7,731 nucleotides of DNA. Origin: Bacillota bacterium (lineage in GTDB: Bacteria; Bacillota; Clostridia; Christensenellales; UMGS416). Each line of letters opens with the position of its first letter. Position 1 is the stretch's first letter. Positions 1 through 7,731 of this stretch are shown here, piece after piece. Position numbers and translations under genes: made by a program. The notes below the pieces were generated by a model. The model had not been told where the DNA came from. It made no database searches and saw only the letters and a program-made list of their open reading frames with translations. The stretch lies in NCBI GenBank assembly GCA_023422005.1, contig JAEZSC010000194.1, positions 1 to 7,731 of the forward strand, written 5' to 3'.

Positions 1-3445
<3,445 letters not shown>

Positions 3446-3454
3446 GTGCTCGAA

Positions 3455-3462
3455 TCACCCCT
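3455..3462 (-). promoter_or_regulatory. Ribosome binding site of rpoB
   Basis: On the minus strand AGGGGTGA precedes the rpoB ATG with 9 nt between. It fixes the start at 3445; no better start lies in frame upstream. Confidence 0.75.
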
Positions 3463-3480
3463 AAATGAGTCCATCTGTTT

Positions 3481-3513
3481 CCTGCCGTGCCAATTCAAGG
3501 CAGGGCTATTATA
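3481..3513 (-). promoter_or_regulatory. Possible proximal rpoB -10 box and leader hairpin
   Basis: On the minus strand a perfect TATAAT (3513-3508) lies about 63 nt before the rpoB start, but no convincing -35 box is found 16-18 bp upstream; that stretch is G-rich (GGGGCGGGGG). Directly after it is a 6-bp inverted repeat, CCTGCC (3504-3499) and GGCAGG (3486-3481), with a 12-nt loop. A transcript from the upstream promoter would carry this hairpin in its leader; a transcript from TATAAT would start inside or just before it. Whether TATAAT is used is uncertain. Confidence 0.35.
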
Positions 3514-3598
3514 CAAGTATCCCCCGCCCCACCGTGAGCCATACTAAATATCTGACAGCTCGGGTGTCGCAGGTTATCCCATATTAACGCAGATATTG

Positions 3599-3627
3599 AT
3601 TCTAACAAACATGTCAAGGTATGTCAA
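3599..3627 (-). promoter_or_regulatory. Sigma-A promoter of rpoB
   Basis: On the minus strand TTGACA (3627-3622), a 17-bp spacer and TAGAAT (3604-3599) form a near-consensus promoter; TGT directly before the -10 gives an extended -10 element. Transcription should start near 3592, giving an rpoB leader of about 145 nt. A second TTGACA (3617-3612) lies 10 bp downstream of the first as part of the direct repeat ATGTCAAG on the plus strand. Confidence 0.75.
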
Positions 3628-3636
3628 GCCGATATC

Positions 3637-3699
3637 AAAAAAAGCCATAAAAAATAAGGCGTCGGGCTTTTGGGCGCTTGCTCAGACCCGCCTCATGGC
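3637..3699 (-). terminator. Intrinsic terminator with two T-tracts
   Basis: On the minus strand, arms AGGCG/CGCCT are followed by TATTTTTT (3656-3649), and enclosing arms GCCAT/ATGGC are followed by seven T (3643-3637). The loop is long (about 27 nt) but may hold inner G-C pairs. No minus-strand protein gene precedes it, so it can only end the short transcript from the promoter at 3752-3724. Confidence 0.5.
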
Positions 3700-3717
3700 A
3701 AATGGTGTATACTTGAT
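3637..3717 (-). ncRNA. Candidate small non-coding RNA or attenuated rpoB leader
   Basis: A minus-strand transcript of about 81 nt is predicted from a promoter at 3752-3724 (start near A3717) to a T-tract at 3643-3637. It has no ribosome binding site or credible reading frame (only a five-codon ATG...TGA). Its 3' two thirds can fold: outer arms GCCAT (3699-3695) with ATGGC (3648-3644), inner arms AGGCG (3693-3689) with CGCCT (3661-3657), with possible extra G-C pairs inside. Two T-tracts follow the right arms. I recognise no known RNA family. The alternative is that it is the first part of an rpoB leader with an attenuator, since rpoB lies downstream in the same direction. Confidence 0.4.
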
Positions 3718-3723
3718 GGGCCT

Positions 3724-3752
3724 ATTCTACCCGATCTTGTGTTGTCTGACAA
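3724..3752 (-). promoter_or_regulatory. Sigma-A promoter of the candidate small RNA
   Basis: On the minus strand TTGTCA (3752-3747), a 17-bp spacer and TAGAAT (3729-3724) match consensus at 5 of 6 positions each. It fires toward rpoB but lies upstream of the hairpin and T-tracts, and so is distinct from the rpoB promoter at 3627-3599. Confidence 0.6.
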
Positions 3753-3783
3753 GTGCATTTTAAGGCAATGTTCAACACCGGTT

Positions 3784-3812
3784 TTGACAGCCTTTTCCAC
3801 GCGCATTAGAAT
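3784..3812 (+). promoter_or_regulatory. Sigma-A promoter of the epimerase-like gene
   Basis: TTGACA (3784-3789), a 17-bp spacer and TAGAAT (3807-3812) form a near-consensus promoter, with a start expected near 3819 and a leader of about 43 nt. Confidence 0.8.
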
Positions 3813-3861
3813 ATAGACGACTTACAGATTTATTCTATGCCGCTCTGAGGTGGGAGGAACC

Positions 3862-4806
3862 ATGTCAAAAACCATTTTGATCACCGGCATCAATGGCTTC
3901 ATTGGGCGGCGGGCCGCCGAAGGCTTACGCGCCGGCGGCCACGAGATCGTCGGGTTGGACCGCTCGGAGCGCTGCTTTGACGAATCCATCCCCTATCAGA
4001 GCGCCGACATCACCGATGAGGCGGCACTGGAGCGGGCCTTTGAGGCGCTGCGGCCCACGGCGGTGCTGCACCTGGCGGCGCTGGTGCACAACAACAGCGC
4101 CGACCTGTCCGACGCGGCCTTCGAGCGCATCAACCACACGGCCAGCCGCAACCTCTTCCGTCTGTGCGCCCGTGCCGGCGTGGGTTCCGTGCTCTTCTCC
4201 AGCACCATCGAGGTCTACGGCGAGAACGAGCAAAAAACCTTAAACGAAGACACACCCTGCGCGCCGGTGTCGGCCTATGGCCGCAGCAAGCTGCGGGCCG
4301 AGGAAGCCCTCTGGCAGGAGCTGCCGGACGCGTGCCGCCGGGCGGCGCTGCGCTTTGCCCCGGTGTATGACCGGGACTTCCGCCTGAACCTGGACAAGCG
4401 CTTCTACGTGGCCGGCAAGCGGGCGGCGGTGCTGTTCCGCCGGGGGGATTACACGTTCCACTTCTGTTCGGTGCGCAACATCCTGAGCTTCCTGTGCGCG
4501 TGGTTCAGCAAGGATGCACCCGGCGGCGTGTATGTGCTCAGCGACCGCGAAAGCATCAGCGCCCGGGATTTCCTGGCCATGGAGCGCCGCCACGGCATCC
4601 GCGTGCCCACGCTGCGGGTGCCCTACGCCCCGGCTTACGCAGCCATCGCCACGCTGGAAGGGCTCTCACGCCTTCTGCGCCGCGGAGACCCCTTCTTTTC
4701 CCGCTACAACCTGCGCAAGATGTTCCGCGGCACCGTCTACGACAGCTCCCGTGCGCGCAAGCTGGTCGATCCTATGGCGGCTACCATGGAAGAAACCCTG
4801 TATTAA
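3862..4806 (+). CDS. NAD-dependent epimerase/dehydratase family protein (extended SDR)
   Basis: A 314-residue cytoplasmic protein of the extended short-chain dehydrogenase/reductase family, the group that epimerises, dehydrates or reduces nucleotide sugars for cell-surface polysaccharides. Seen in sequence: a Rossmann start, ILITGINGFIG, with the GxxGxxG nucleotide loop (G9, G12, G15); D33 after the second strand, which favours NAD over NADP; LHLAALVHN (about 69-77); the catalytic set S113/S114/T115 and Y139-xxx-K143. The C-terminal substrate domain is divergent, so the exact sugar substrate cannot be given. ATG 3862 is chosen over an in-frame GTG at 3850 because the ribosome binding site GGGAGGA (3852-3858) overlaps that GTG. 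It is transcribed alone, away from rpoB, with its own promoter and a terminator-like hairpin after it; no other sugar genes are nearby, which gives no help with function. Confidence 0.93.
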   Translation: MSKTILITGINGFIGRRAAEGLRAGGHEIVGLDRSERCFDESIPYQSADITDEAALERAFEALRPTAVLHLAALVHNNSADLSDAAFERINHTASRNLFRLCARAGVGSVLFSSTIEVYGENEQKTLNEDTPCAPVSAYGRSKLRAEEALWQELPDACRRAALRFAPVYDRDFRLNLDKRFYVAGKRAAVLFRRGDYTFHFCSVRNILSFLCAWFSKDAPGGVYVLSDRESISARDFLAMERRHGIRVPTLRVPYAPAYAAIATLEGLSRLLRRGDPFFSRYNLRKMFRGTVYDSSRARKLVDPMAATMEETLY

Positions 4807-4903
4807 TCGGTCGGCGAGCGTGGCAGAGCCGGCATGCCGCAACGCGGGGATGATCGGGATGTGTACCGAGAAATTCTACAAAAAGTATGCCTGCCGCCAT
4901 ATT

Positions 4904-4926
4904 CAGCGGATGTCCGCTGCTTGTTC
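4904..4926 (+). terminator. Terminator of the epimerase-like gene
   Basis: CAGCGG (4904-4909) and CCGCTG (4914-4919) form a perfect 6-bp stem with the loop ATGT, followed by the T-rich CTTGTTCT. It is placed about 100 nt after the stop codon. The T-run is interrupted, so efficiency may be modest. It abuts the predicted -35 box of the next gene. Confidence 0.5.
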
Positions 4927-4949
4927 TATAAGACTGGTTGTGATACCAT
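4921..4949 (+). promoter_or_regulatory. Possible promoter of the divIC-ppx-Dabb operon
   Basis: TTGTTC (4921-4926), a 17-bp spacer and TACCAT (4944-4949), with TGA immediately before the -10 giving an extended -10 element. The hexamers are weak (3 of 6 and 4 of 6), but the position, after a terminator and about 30 nt before a strong ribosome binding site, is right. Confidence 0.4.
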
Positions 4950-4968
4950 AGATTGGAAAAAGACCTGC

Positions 4969-4976
4969 AAGGAGGT
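4969..4976 (+). promoter_or_regulatory. Strong ribosome binding site deciding the divIC start
   Basis: AAGGAGGT is a full anti-Shine-Dalgarno match and ends 4 nt before ATG 4981. It rules out the longer frame that is open from 4834, whose extra 49 codons have no such site and no family resemblance. Confidence 0.85.
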
Positions 4977-4980
4977 CCCC

Positions 4981-5262
4981 ATGAGCGCGAAGGGCGGAGC
5001 AAGGAAGATTCCGTTGCTGCTGGCCGGGCTGCTGCTGGCCGGCTACATGGCCTACCTCTTTATGGGGCAGTGGCTGCTGCTCAAGGATTTGAATACGCAG
5101 AAAACCAAGCTGCAGGCCCAGGAGGCCCAGTTGGAAAAGCAGAACACTGCCCTGGAGCAGGACATCGCCTTTTCCAAAACCGACAGCTTCGTAGAGCGCA
5201 TGGCCCGCGAGCTGCTGGGTTGGGTGAAGCCCGGCGAGATCAAAATCGCCGAGGAGAACTGA
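4981..5262 (+). CDS. Septum formation initiator protein, DivIC/FtsB family
   Basis: A 93-residue bitopic membrane protein expected to act in the divisome, where DivIC/FtsB pairs with FtsL through a coiled coil and links early and late division proteins. Seen in sequence: a short basic N-terminus (KGGARK), one hydrophobic segment at about 10-28 rich in Leu, Ala and Gly, a heptad-like Lys/Gln/Glu/Leu stretch at about 34-62, and the family's C-terminal signature SFVERMARELLGWVKPGEI (69-87), close to the usual 'ER-AR--LG-VKPGE' pattern. Size and layout are typical. It is the first gene of a likely operon with ppx and the Dabb gene; ppx begins 55 bp after its stop codon. DivIC is more likely than FtsL by the C-terminal motif, but the name is not certain enough for a symbol. 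Confidence 0.9.
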   Translation: MSAKGGARKIPLLLAGLLLAGYMAYLFMGQWLLLKDLNTQKTKLQAQEAQLEKQNTALEQDIAFSKTDSFVERMARELLGWVKPGEIKIAEEN

Positions 5263-5277
5263 CCATCCATCGTTAGC

Positions 5278-5303
5278 AACGCCCAGAAAGGGCGTTTCGT
5301 TTT
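5278..5303 (+). terminator. Terminator-like hairpin between the divIC-like gene and ppx
   Basis: AACGCCC (5278-5284) and GGGCGTT (5290-5296) form a perfect 7-bp stem with the loop AGAAA, followed by TCGTTTT. The ppx ribosome binding site starts at the next base (5304), so no promoter fits between. It may be a partial terminator or attenuator lowering ppx and Dabb expression, or an RNA-stabilising hairpin at the end of the divIC-like message. Confidence 0.6.
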
Positions 5304-5317
5304 AGGAGTGAAAACGG

Positions 5318-6271
5318 ATGGAGAACCAAGCCAGGCGGCTGGCCGCCATGGATATCGGTTCCAACTCGGTGCGTCTGATGATCGCCGAGCTTTCAGCCGA
5401 CGGCACGCTTATGCCTTTGCGCAAGGAGCTGGTCACCACGCGCATCTATGAGGGCCTGGCCCGCACGGGGAAGCTTTCCGCCGTGGCTGTAGAACGGACG
5501 CTGGCGGCCATCAACATCCTCAAGGACAAGGCTCGAGAAGCCGGGGCGGATTCGCTGTACTGCTTTGCCACGGCAGCGGTGCGCGAGGCCAAGAACCGCG
5601 ACGAATTTCTGCAGCGGGTGCTCAAGGAGACCTCCATGACCTTGGAGGTGCTCAGCGAAGAGGCCGAGGCGCGGCTGGGCTTTGTGGGCATCATGGAGAA
5701 GGGCCCCCGCGGCGCGCTGGACATCGGCGGTGGCAGCGCTGAAATCGCCCTGGGGCAGGACCTGGATGTGAACTACGCGGTCAGCCTGAAGCTGGGCGCG
5801 GTGCGGGCATTGGAGAAATACCCGCTGGGCGACATCGCAGACCCGCTGACGCTGGAAGCCATGCGCCAATGGGCTGCCTGCGTGTTCGCCCGCGACGGCG
5901 CAGCCGCCCGCGAGGCAGCGCAGCGCATGGGTGTCAGCAACTTCTCCGGCATCGGCGGCACCATCACCACGCTGGCTGCCATGGATCTAAAGCAGTCCAA
6001 GTACGACAGCACCCGGGTGCAGGGCTATGTGCTGACCCGCGCCGCCGTGGAAAAGACGCTGCAAAAGCTGGCCGCACTGCCGCTGGAAAAGCGCCAGCAA
6101 CTGCCCGGCCTGATGCCCGAGAGAGCTGACATCATCATCGGCGGCGTCGTGATCCTGCTGGAATTCCTGCTTTTTATGGGCATCGATCAGATCACCGTCA
6201 GCGACCGGGACAACCTGGAAGGCTACCTGACCTACAAGCTCAACGAAACGGGAGAGAAGGCTTCATCATGA
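5318..6271 (+). CDS. Ppx/GppA family phosphatase
   Basis: A 317-residue cytoplasmic enzyme of the exopolyphosphatase / guanosine pentaphosphate phosphatase family (ASKHA fold). Family members remove terminal phosphate from polyphosphate or convert pppGpp to ppGpp; sequence alone does not separate the two. Seen in sequence: phosphate loop 1, MDIGSNSVRL (11-20); the acidic cluster SEEAEARLGF (113-122), which in the family holds the catalytic Glu; phosphate loop 2, LDIGGGSAEI (134-143); the adenosine-type motif GIGGTITTLAA (211-221); LPGLMPERADIIIGG (262-276); and ITVSDRDNLEGYL (292-304). The length fits the short form without the C-terminal HD domain seen in E. coli PPX. The start is set by AGGAGTG (5304-5310), 7 nt upstream. 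The stop overlaps the next start as ATGA, indicating translational coupling. Confidence 0.96.
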   Translation: MENQARRLAAMDIGSNSVRLMIAELSADGTLMPLRKELVTTRIYEGLARTGKLSAVAVERTLAAINILKDKAREAGADSLYCFATAAVREAKNRDEFLQRVLKETSMTLEVLSEEAEARLGFVGIMEKGPRGALDIGGGSAEIALGQDLDVNYAVSLKLGAVRALEKYPLGDIADPLTLEAMRQWAACVFARDGAAAREAAQRMGVSNFSGIGGTITTLAAMDLKQSKYDSTRVQGYVLTRAAVEKTLQKLAALPLEKRQQLPGLMPERADIIIGGVVILLEFLLFMGIDQITVSDRDNLEGYLTYKLNETGEKASS

Positions 6272-6570
6272 TACAGCACATCGTGTTCTTCAACTTCAAG
6301 GATGAGGCGCTGGGCTGCACAAAGGCCGAGAACATGGCCCATGCCAAGGAGATTTTGGAAGCGCTGATGGGCAAGGTTCCGACGCTGCGCTCCATGCGCG
6401 TGGGGACCAACGCCGTGCCCACAGCCAGCGCGTGGGATTTCGCTCTCGTGAGCACCTTCGACGATGTGGAAGGCCTGCAGGCCTATGTCGTGCACCCGGA
6501 GCACAAGAAGGTCGGCGAATTCATCGGGCAGGTGCGCACGGACAGGGCAAGCGTGGATTTCGAGTTCTGA
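6268..6570 (+). CDS. Dabb-domain protein (stress-responsive A/B barrel family)
   Basis: A 100-residue protein made of a single Dabb domain, a dimeric alpha-beta barrel of the ferredoxin-like kind. Seen in sequence: the family's opening IQHIVFFNFKD (2-12, with conserved H4), a helix ENMAHAKEILEALMG, the strand ALVSTFDD (59-66) and the signature LQAYVVHPEHKKVGEFI (70-86, with Y73, H76 and H79). Bacterial members are mostly of unknown function; plant relatives are stress-induced, and some relatives are small cyclases or monooxygenase-like enzymes. The ATG overlaps the ppx stop codon by ATGA, and AGAAGG lies 7 nt upstream inside ppx, so it is probably translated with ppx. Its substrate and role are unknown. 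Confidence 0.92.
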   Translation: MIQHIVFFNFKDEALGCTKAENMAHAKEILEALMGKVPTLRSMRVGTNAVPTASAWDFALVSTFDDVEGLQAYVVHPEHKKVGEFIGQVRTDRASVDFEF

Positions 6571-6585
6571 ACGCTGGCTATGCTG

Positions 6586-6616
6586 TGGGGCTTGTTGAAT
6601 CAAACCCCCATTTTAT
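6586..6616. terminator. Terminator in the convergent gap between the Dabb and oxidase genes
   Basis: GGGGCTTG (6587-6594) and CAAACCCC (6601-6608) form a stem with one C-A mismatch and the loop TTGAAT, followed on the plus strand by ATTTTAT. The gap between the two convergent stop codons is only 66 bp, so this hairpin probably serves the plus-strand operon and may also act on the oxidase transcript. The T-tract is short. Confidence 0.45.
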
Positions 6617-6636
6617 GGATTACACCAAGCCAAGCG

Positions 6637-7524
6637 CTATAAGTACTGGATGACGGAAGTCATGCCGCCCATAGGAGGAGTCATATTGTTGCTCGTGTGA
6701 TGGGGAATATGACAATGAAATACCCATCGTCCAGGGTTATCAGCGAGGAATTCGATGTCCCAGGTTTCTCCAGAGGCGACCGATATGGTATTCTTCATGA
6801 CTCGAAGAGGTACGGGGATCGGGTTTCCGTCTGATGCGGATACCTGGAATTGATGCCCGTGGATGTGTATGGGGTGCGCATTCATACCTATGTTGCCGAG
6901 ACGGATTCTGACCCTTTCTTTGTATTTGACCGGCATTGAGGAAACGAAGGGGAAACATCTTCCATTCATAGTAAAGAAGTTGAAATCATCAGAGTATGGG
7001 TCAATTTCATAAACTCCCGCGTTAACCTGCCCCATCTCCAAGCCCTTTACTTTATATTCATGCAGCATCAGAAAGTAATCCCGCTGAATTGGCTCTCTCT
7101 CCTTGCTCTCAACAATAAAGGCTCCGCTTAATCCCGCCATCTCCTGCTTTGCTGAATCGAAGTGTGAATGATACATATGAGTTCCAGGGGGATTATTAAT
7201 TTTAAATTGATAATCAAAAAAGTTTCCGGGCTCTATCGCCGGCGAAGGCTCCACATCGGACACACCATCCATCGCGTTTGGAACGTTGAGACCATGCCAG
7301 TGGATGCTTGTTGCCTCTGGGAGGTGATTGTAAACCCTAATGTTGACGAAGTCTCCTGAGAATACGTGAATCGTGGGACCGGGCGAGGTACCGTTGTAGC
7401 CCCAAATATTGATGTAAAGCCCCGGCAGGATTTCGCTTACCACCGGCTCTGCAATGAGCTCGAAGAACTTAACTCCATTCTTCATTGTATAATCCAGATC
7501 CGGTATGTCAGGCGCAATCACCAT
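6637..7524 (-). CDS. Compact two-domain multicopper oxidase (laccase-like)
   Basis: A 295-residue oxidase that should couple one-electron oxidation of a phenolic or metal substrate to reduction of oxygen to water. All four copper signatures are present: HWHG (H75, H77), HMYHSH (H119, H121), HPIHIHGH (H217, H220, H222, H224) and HCHI-PH-H-TSNN-M (H270, C271, H272, H276, M281). These give a complete type 1 site (H217, C271, H276, M281) and the eight His of the type 2/3 cluster. The first cupredoxin domain covers about 35-140 and the last about 185-290; the middle domain of CotA-like three-domain laccases (about 500 residues) is absent. There is no signal peptide or Tat motif. ATG 7524 is preferred over GTG 7533 because AGGAG lies 10 nt before the ATG but abuts the GTG. 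Base composition is visibly AT-richer than the neighbours, suggesting transfer. Confidence 0.93.
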   Translation of the reverse strand: MVIAPDIPDLDYTMKNGVKFFELIAEPVVSEILPGLYINIWGYNGTSPGPTIHVFSGDFVNIRVYNHLPEATSIHWHGLNVPNAMDGVSDVEPSPAIEPGNFFDYQFKINNPPGTHMYHSHFDSAKQEMAGLSGAFIVESKEREPIQRDYFLMLHEYKVKGLEMGQVNAGVYEIDPYSDDFNFFTMNGRCFPFVSSMPVKYKERVRIRLGNIGMNAHPIHIHGHQFQVSASDGNPIPVPLRVMKNTISVASGETWDIEFLADNPGRWVFHCHIPHHTSNNMTPPMGGMTSVIQYL

Positions 7525-7534
7525 ACAACTCACT

Positions 7535-7539
7535 CTCCT
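7535..7539 (-). promoter_or_regulatory. Ribosome binding site deciding the oxidase start
   Basis: On the minus strand AGGAG lies 10 nt before ATG 7524 and only 1 nt before the in-frame GTG 7533. This spacing supports the shorter, 295-residue protein. Confidence 0.6.
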
Positions 7540-7556
7540 GACGATATGCTTTCTAT

Positions 7557-7587
7557 ATTGTATTCAAGTTTTCATGTGCCATTTCAA
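7557..7587 (-). promoter_or_regulatory. Possible promoter of the multicopper oxidase gene
   Basis: On the minus strand TTGAAA (7587-7582) and TACAAT (7562-7557) match sigma-A boxes at 5 of 6 each, with a longish 19-bp spacer. The start would be near 7550, giving a leader of about 26 nt. The region is AT-rich, so chance matches are possible. Confidence 0.4.
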
Positions 7588-7603
7588 TATTCTTAGCATT
7601 TTT

Positions 7604-7618
7604 CCGGTTGACAACCGG
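7604..7618. promoter_or_regulatory. Perfect 15-bp palindrome over the tRNA promoter -35 box
   Basis: CCGGTTG (7604-7610), A, CAACCGG (7612-7618). The -35 hexamer TTGACA lies wholly inside it. A dyad of this kind is typical of an operator for a dimeric regulator; it sits between the oxidase and the tRNA gene, which diverge. No regulator is visible in the window. Confidence 0.4.
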
Positions 7619-7636
7619 CGCACCGTGTTATAAAAT
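7608..7636 (+). promoter_or_regulatory. Strong sigma-A promoter of the initiator tRNA gene
   Basis: Perfect TTGACA (7608-7613), a 17-bp spacer and TAAAAT (7631-7636, 5 of 6). Transcription should start near 7643, about 22 nt before the mature tRNA 5' end, as usual for a tRNA precursor trimmed by RNase P. Confidence 0.8.
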
Positions 7637-7642
7637 ACTCTT

Positions 7643-7659
7643 TGCCTCCTCACGAGGCA
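7643..7659 (+). other. Short hairpin in the tRNA precursor leader
   Basis: TGCCTC (7643-7648) and GAGGCA (7654-7659) form a 6-bp stem with a 5-nt loop covering almost the whole predicted 5' leader, ending 5 nt before the mature tRNA. It may help processing or keep the leader from pairing with the tRNA; its role is a guess. Confidence 0.4.
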
Positions 7660-7664
7660 CACGA

Positions 7665-7731
<67 letters not shown>

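Larger units (their letters stand above)
3446..3861. other. Divergent intergenic region between rpoB and the epimerase-like gene
   Basis: This 416-bp gap has no credible protein gene and is AT-richer than its flanks. From left to right it holds the rpoB ribosome binding site, a leader hairpin, a TATAAT, the rpoB promoter, a terminator-like structure with two T-tracts on the minus strand, a second minus-strand promoter, and the plus-strand promoter of the epimerase-like gene. Three of its promoters share the same -10 box, TAGAAT, and the same 17-bp spacing. Confidence 0.8.

Noticed and set aside
3850..3861. In-frame GTG start adding four residues to the epimerase-like protein
   Set aside because: The GTG overlaps the Shine-Dalgarno sequence, and the ATG at 3862 begins the usual SKTILITG Rossmann start.
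4829..4838. Palindrome CGGCATGCCG after the epimerase-like gene
   Set aside because: Short GC-rich palindromes are common at this composition; no T-tract follows and no promoter overlaps it.
4834..4980. N-terminal extension of the divIC-like frame
   Set aside because: The extension overlaps the predicted terminator and promoter, resembles no family, and a full AAGGAGGT site stands before the internal ATG 4981.
5393..5869. Minus-strand open frame opposite ppx
   Set aside because: Shadow of the GC-rich ppx gene, with no start signal or domain.
6637..7524. Oxidase as a truncated or frameshifted three-domain laccase
   Set aside because: All four copper motifs occur in order in one intact frame with a good start and stop; the linker between the domains is continuous, so it is a compact form rather than a broken gene.

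Overview
The window looks like chromosome from a GC-rich member of the Bacillota (Clostridia-like). Evidence: the RNA polymerase beta subunit reads like the Bacillota type (for example GDKMAGRHGNKG followed by ISRILPEEDMPFLPDG), there is a DivIC/FtsB-type septum protein, Shine-Dalgarno sites are strong (AAGGAGGT), and promoters are classical sigma-A type (TTGACA, 17 bp, TAGAAT). I cannot name a genus from sequence alone.

Left part (1-3445, minus strand): most of rpoB, open at the left edge and lacking only its C-terminal end. It carries Asn at the position of E. coli His526 in the rifampicin pocket. Its upstream neighbour is not rplL, as in the usual rplKAJL-rpoBC order, but a divergently transcribed sugar-nucleotide epimerase/dehydratase-like gene. 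The 416-bp gap between them is unusually rich in signals: a good rpoB promoter, a second possible rpoB -10 with a leader hairpin, and a separate minus-strand promoter followed by a long hairpin and two T-tracts. The last set looks like a short non-coding RNA of about 81 nt, or an attenuated rpoB leader. This is the best candidate in the window for something undescribed.

Middle part (3784-6616, plus strand): the extended-SDR gene with its own promoter and terminator, then a probable operon of divIC-like septum gene, Ppx/GppA phosphatase and a Dabb-domain protein. The last two overlap by ATGA. A terminator-like hairpin lies directly against the ppx ribosome binding site, so ppx may be expressed by partial read-through.

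Right part (6637-7731): a visibly AT-richer minus-strand gene for a compact 295-residue multicopper oxidase with a complete set of copper ligands but no middle domain and no signal peptide, probably acquired horizontally. Facing away from it is an initiator tRNA-Met gene cut by the right edge. Its strong promoter has a perfect 15-bp palindrome over the -35 box, and the tRNA has one extra base in its T-arm.

All calls rest on reading the sequence and on remembered family motifs. No search or folding program was run.
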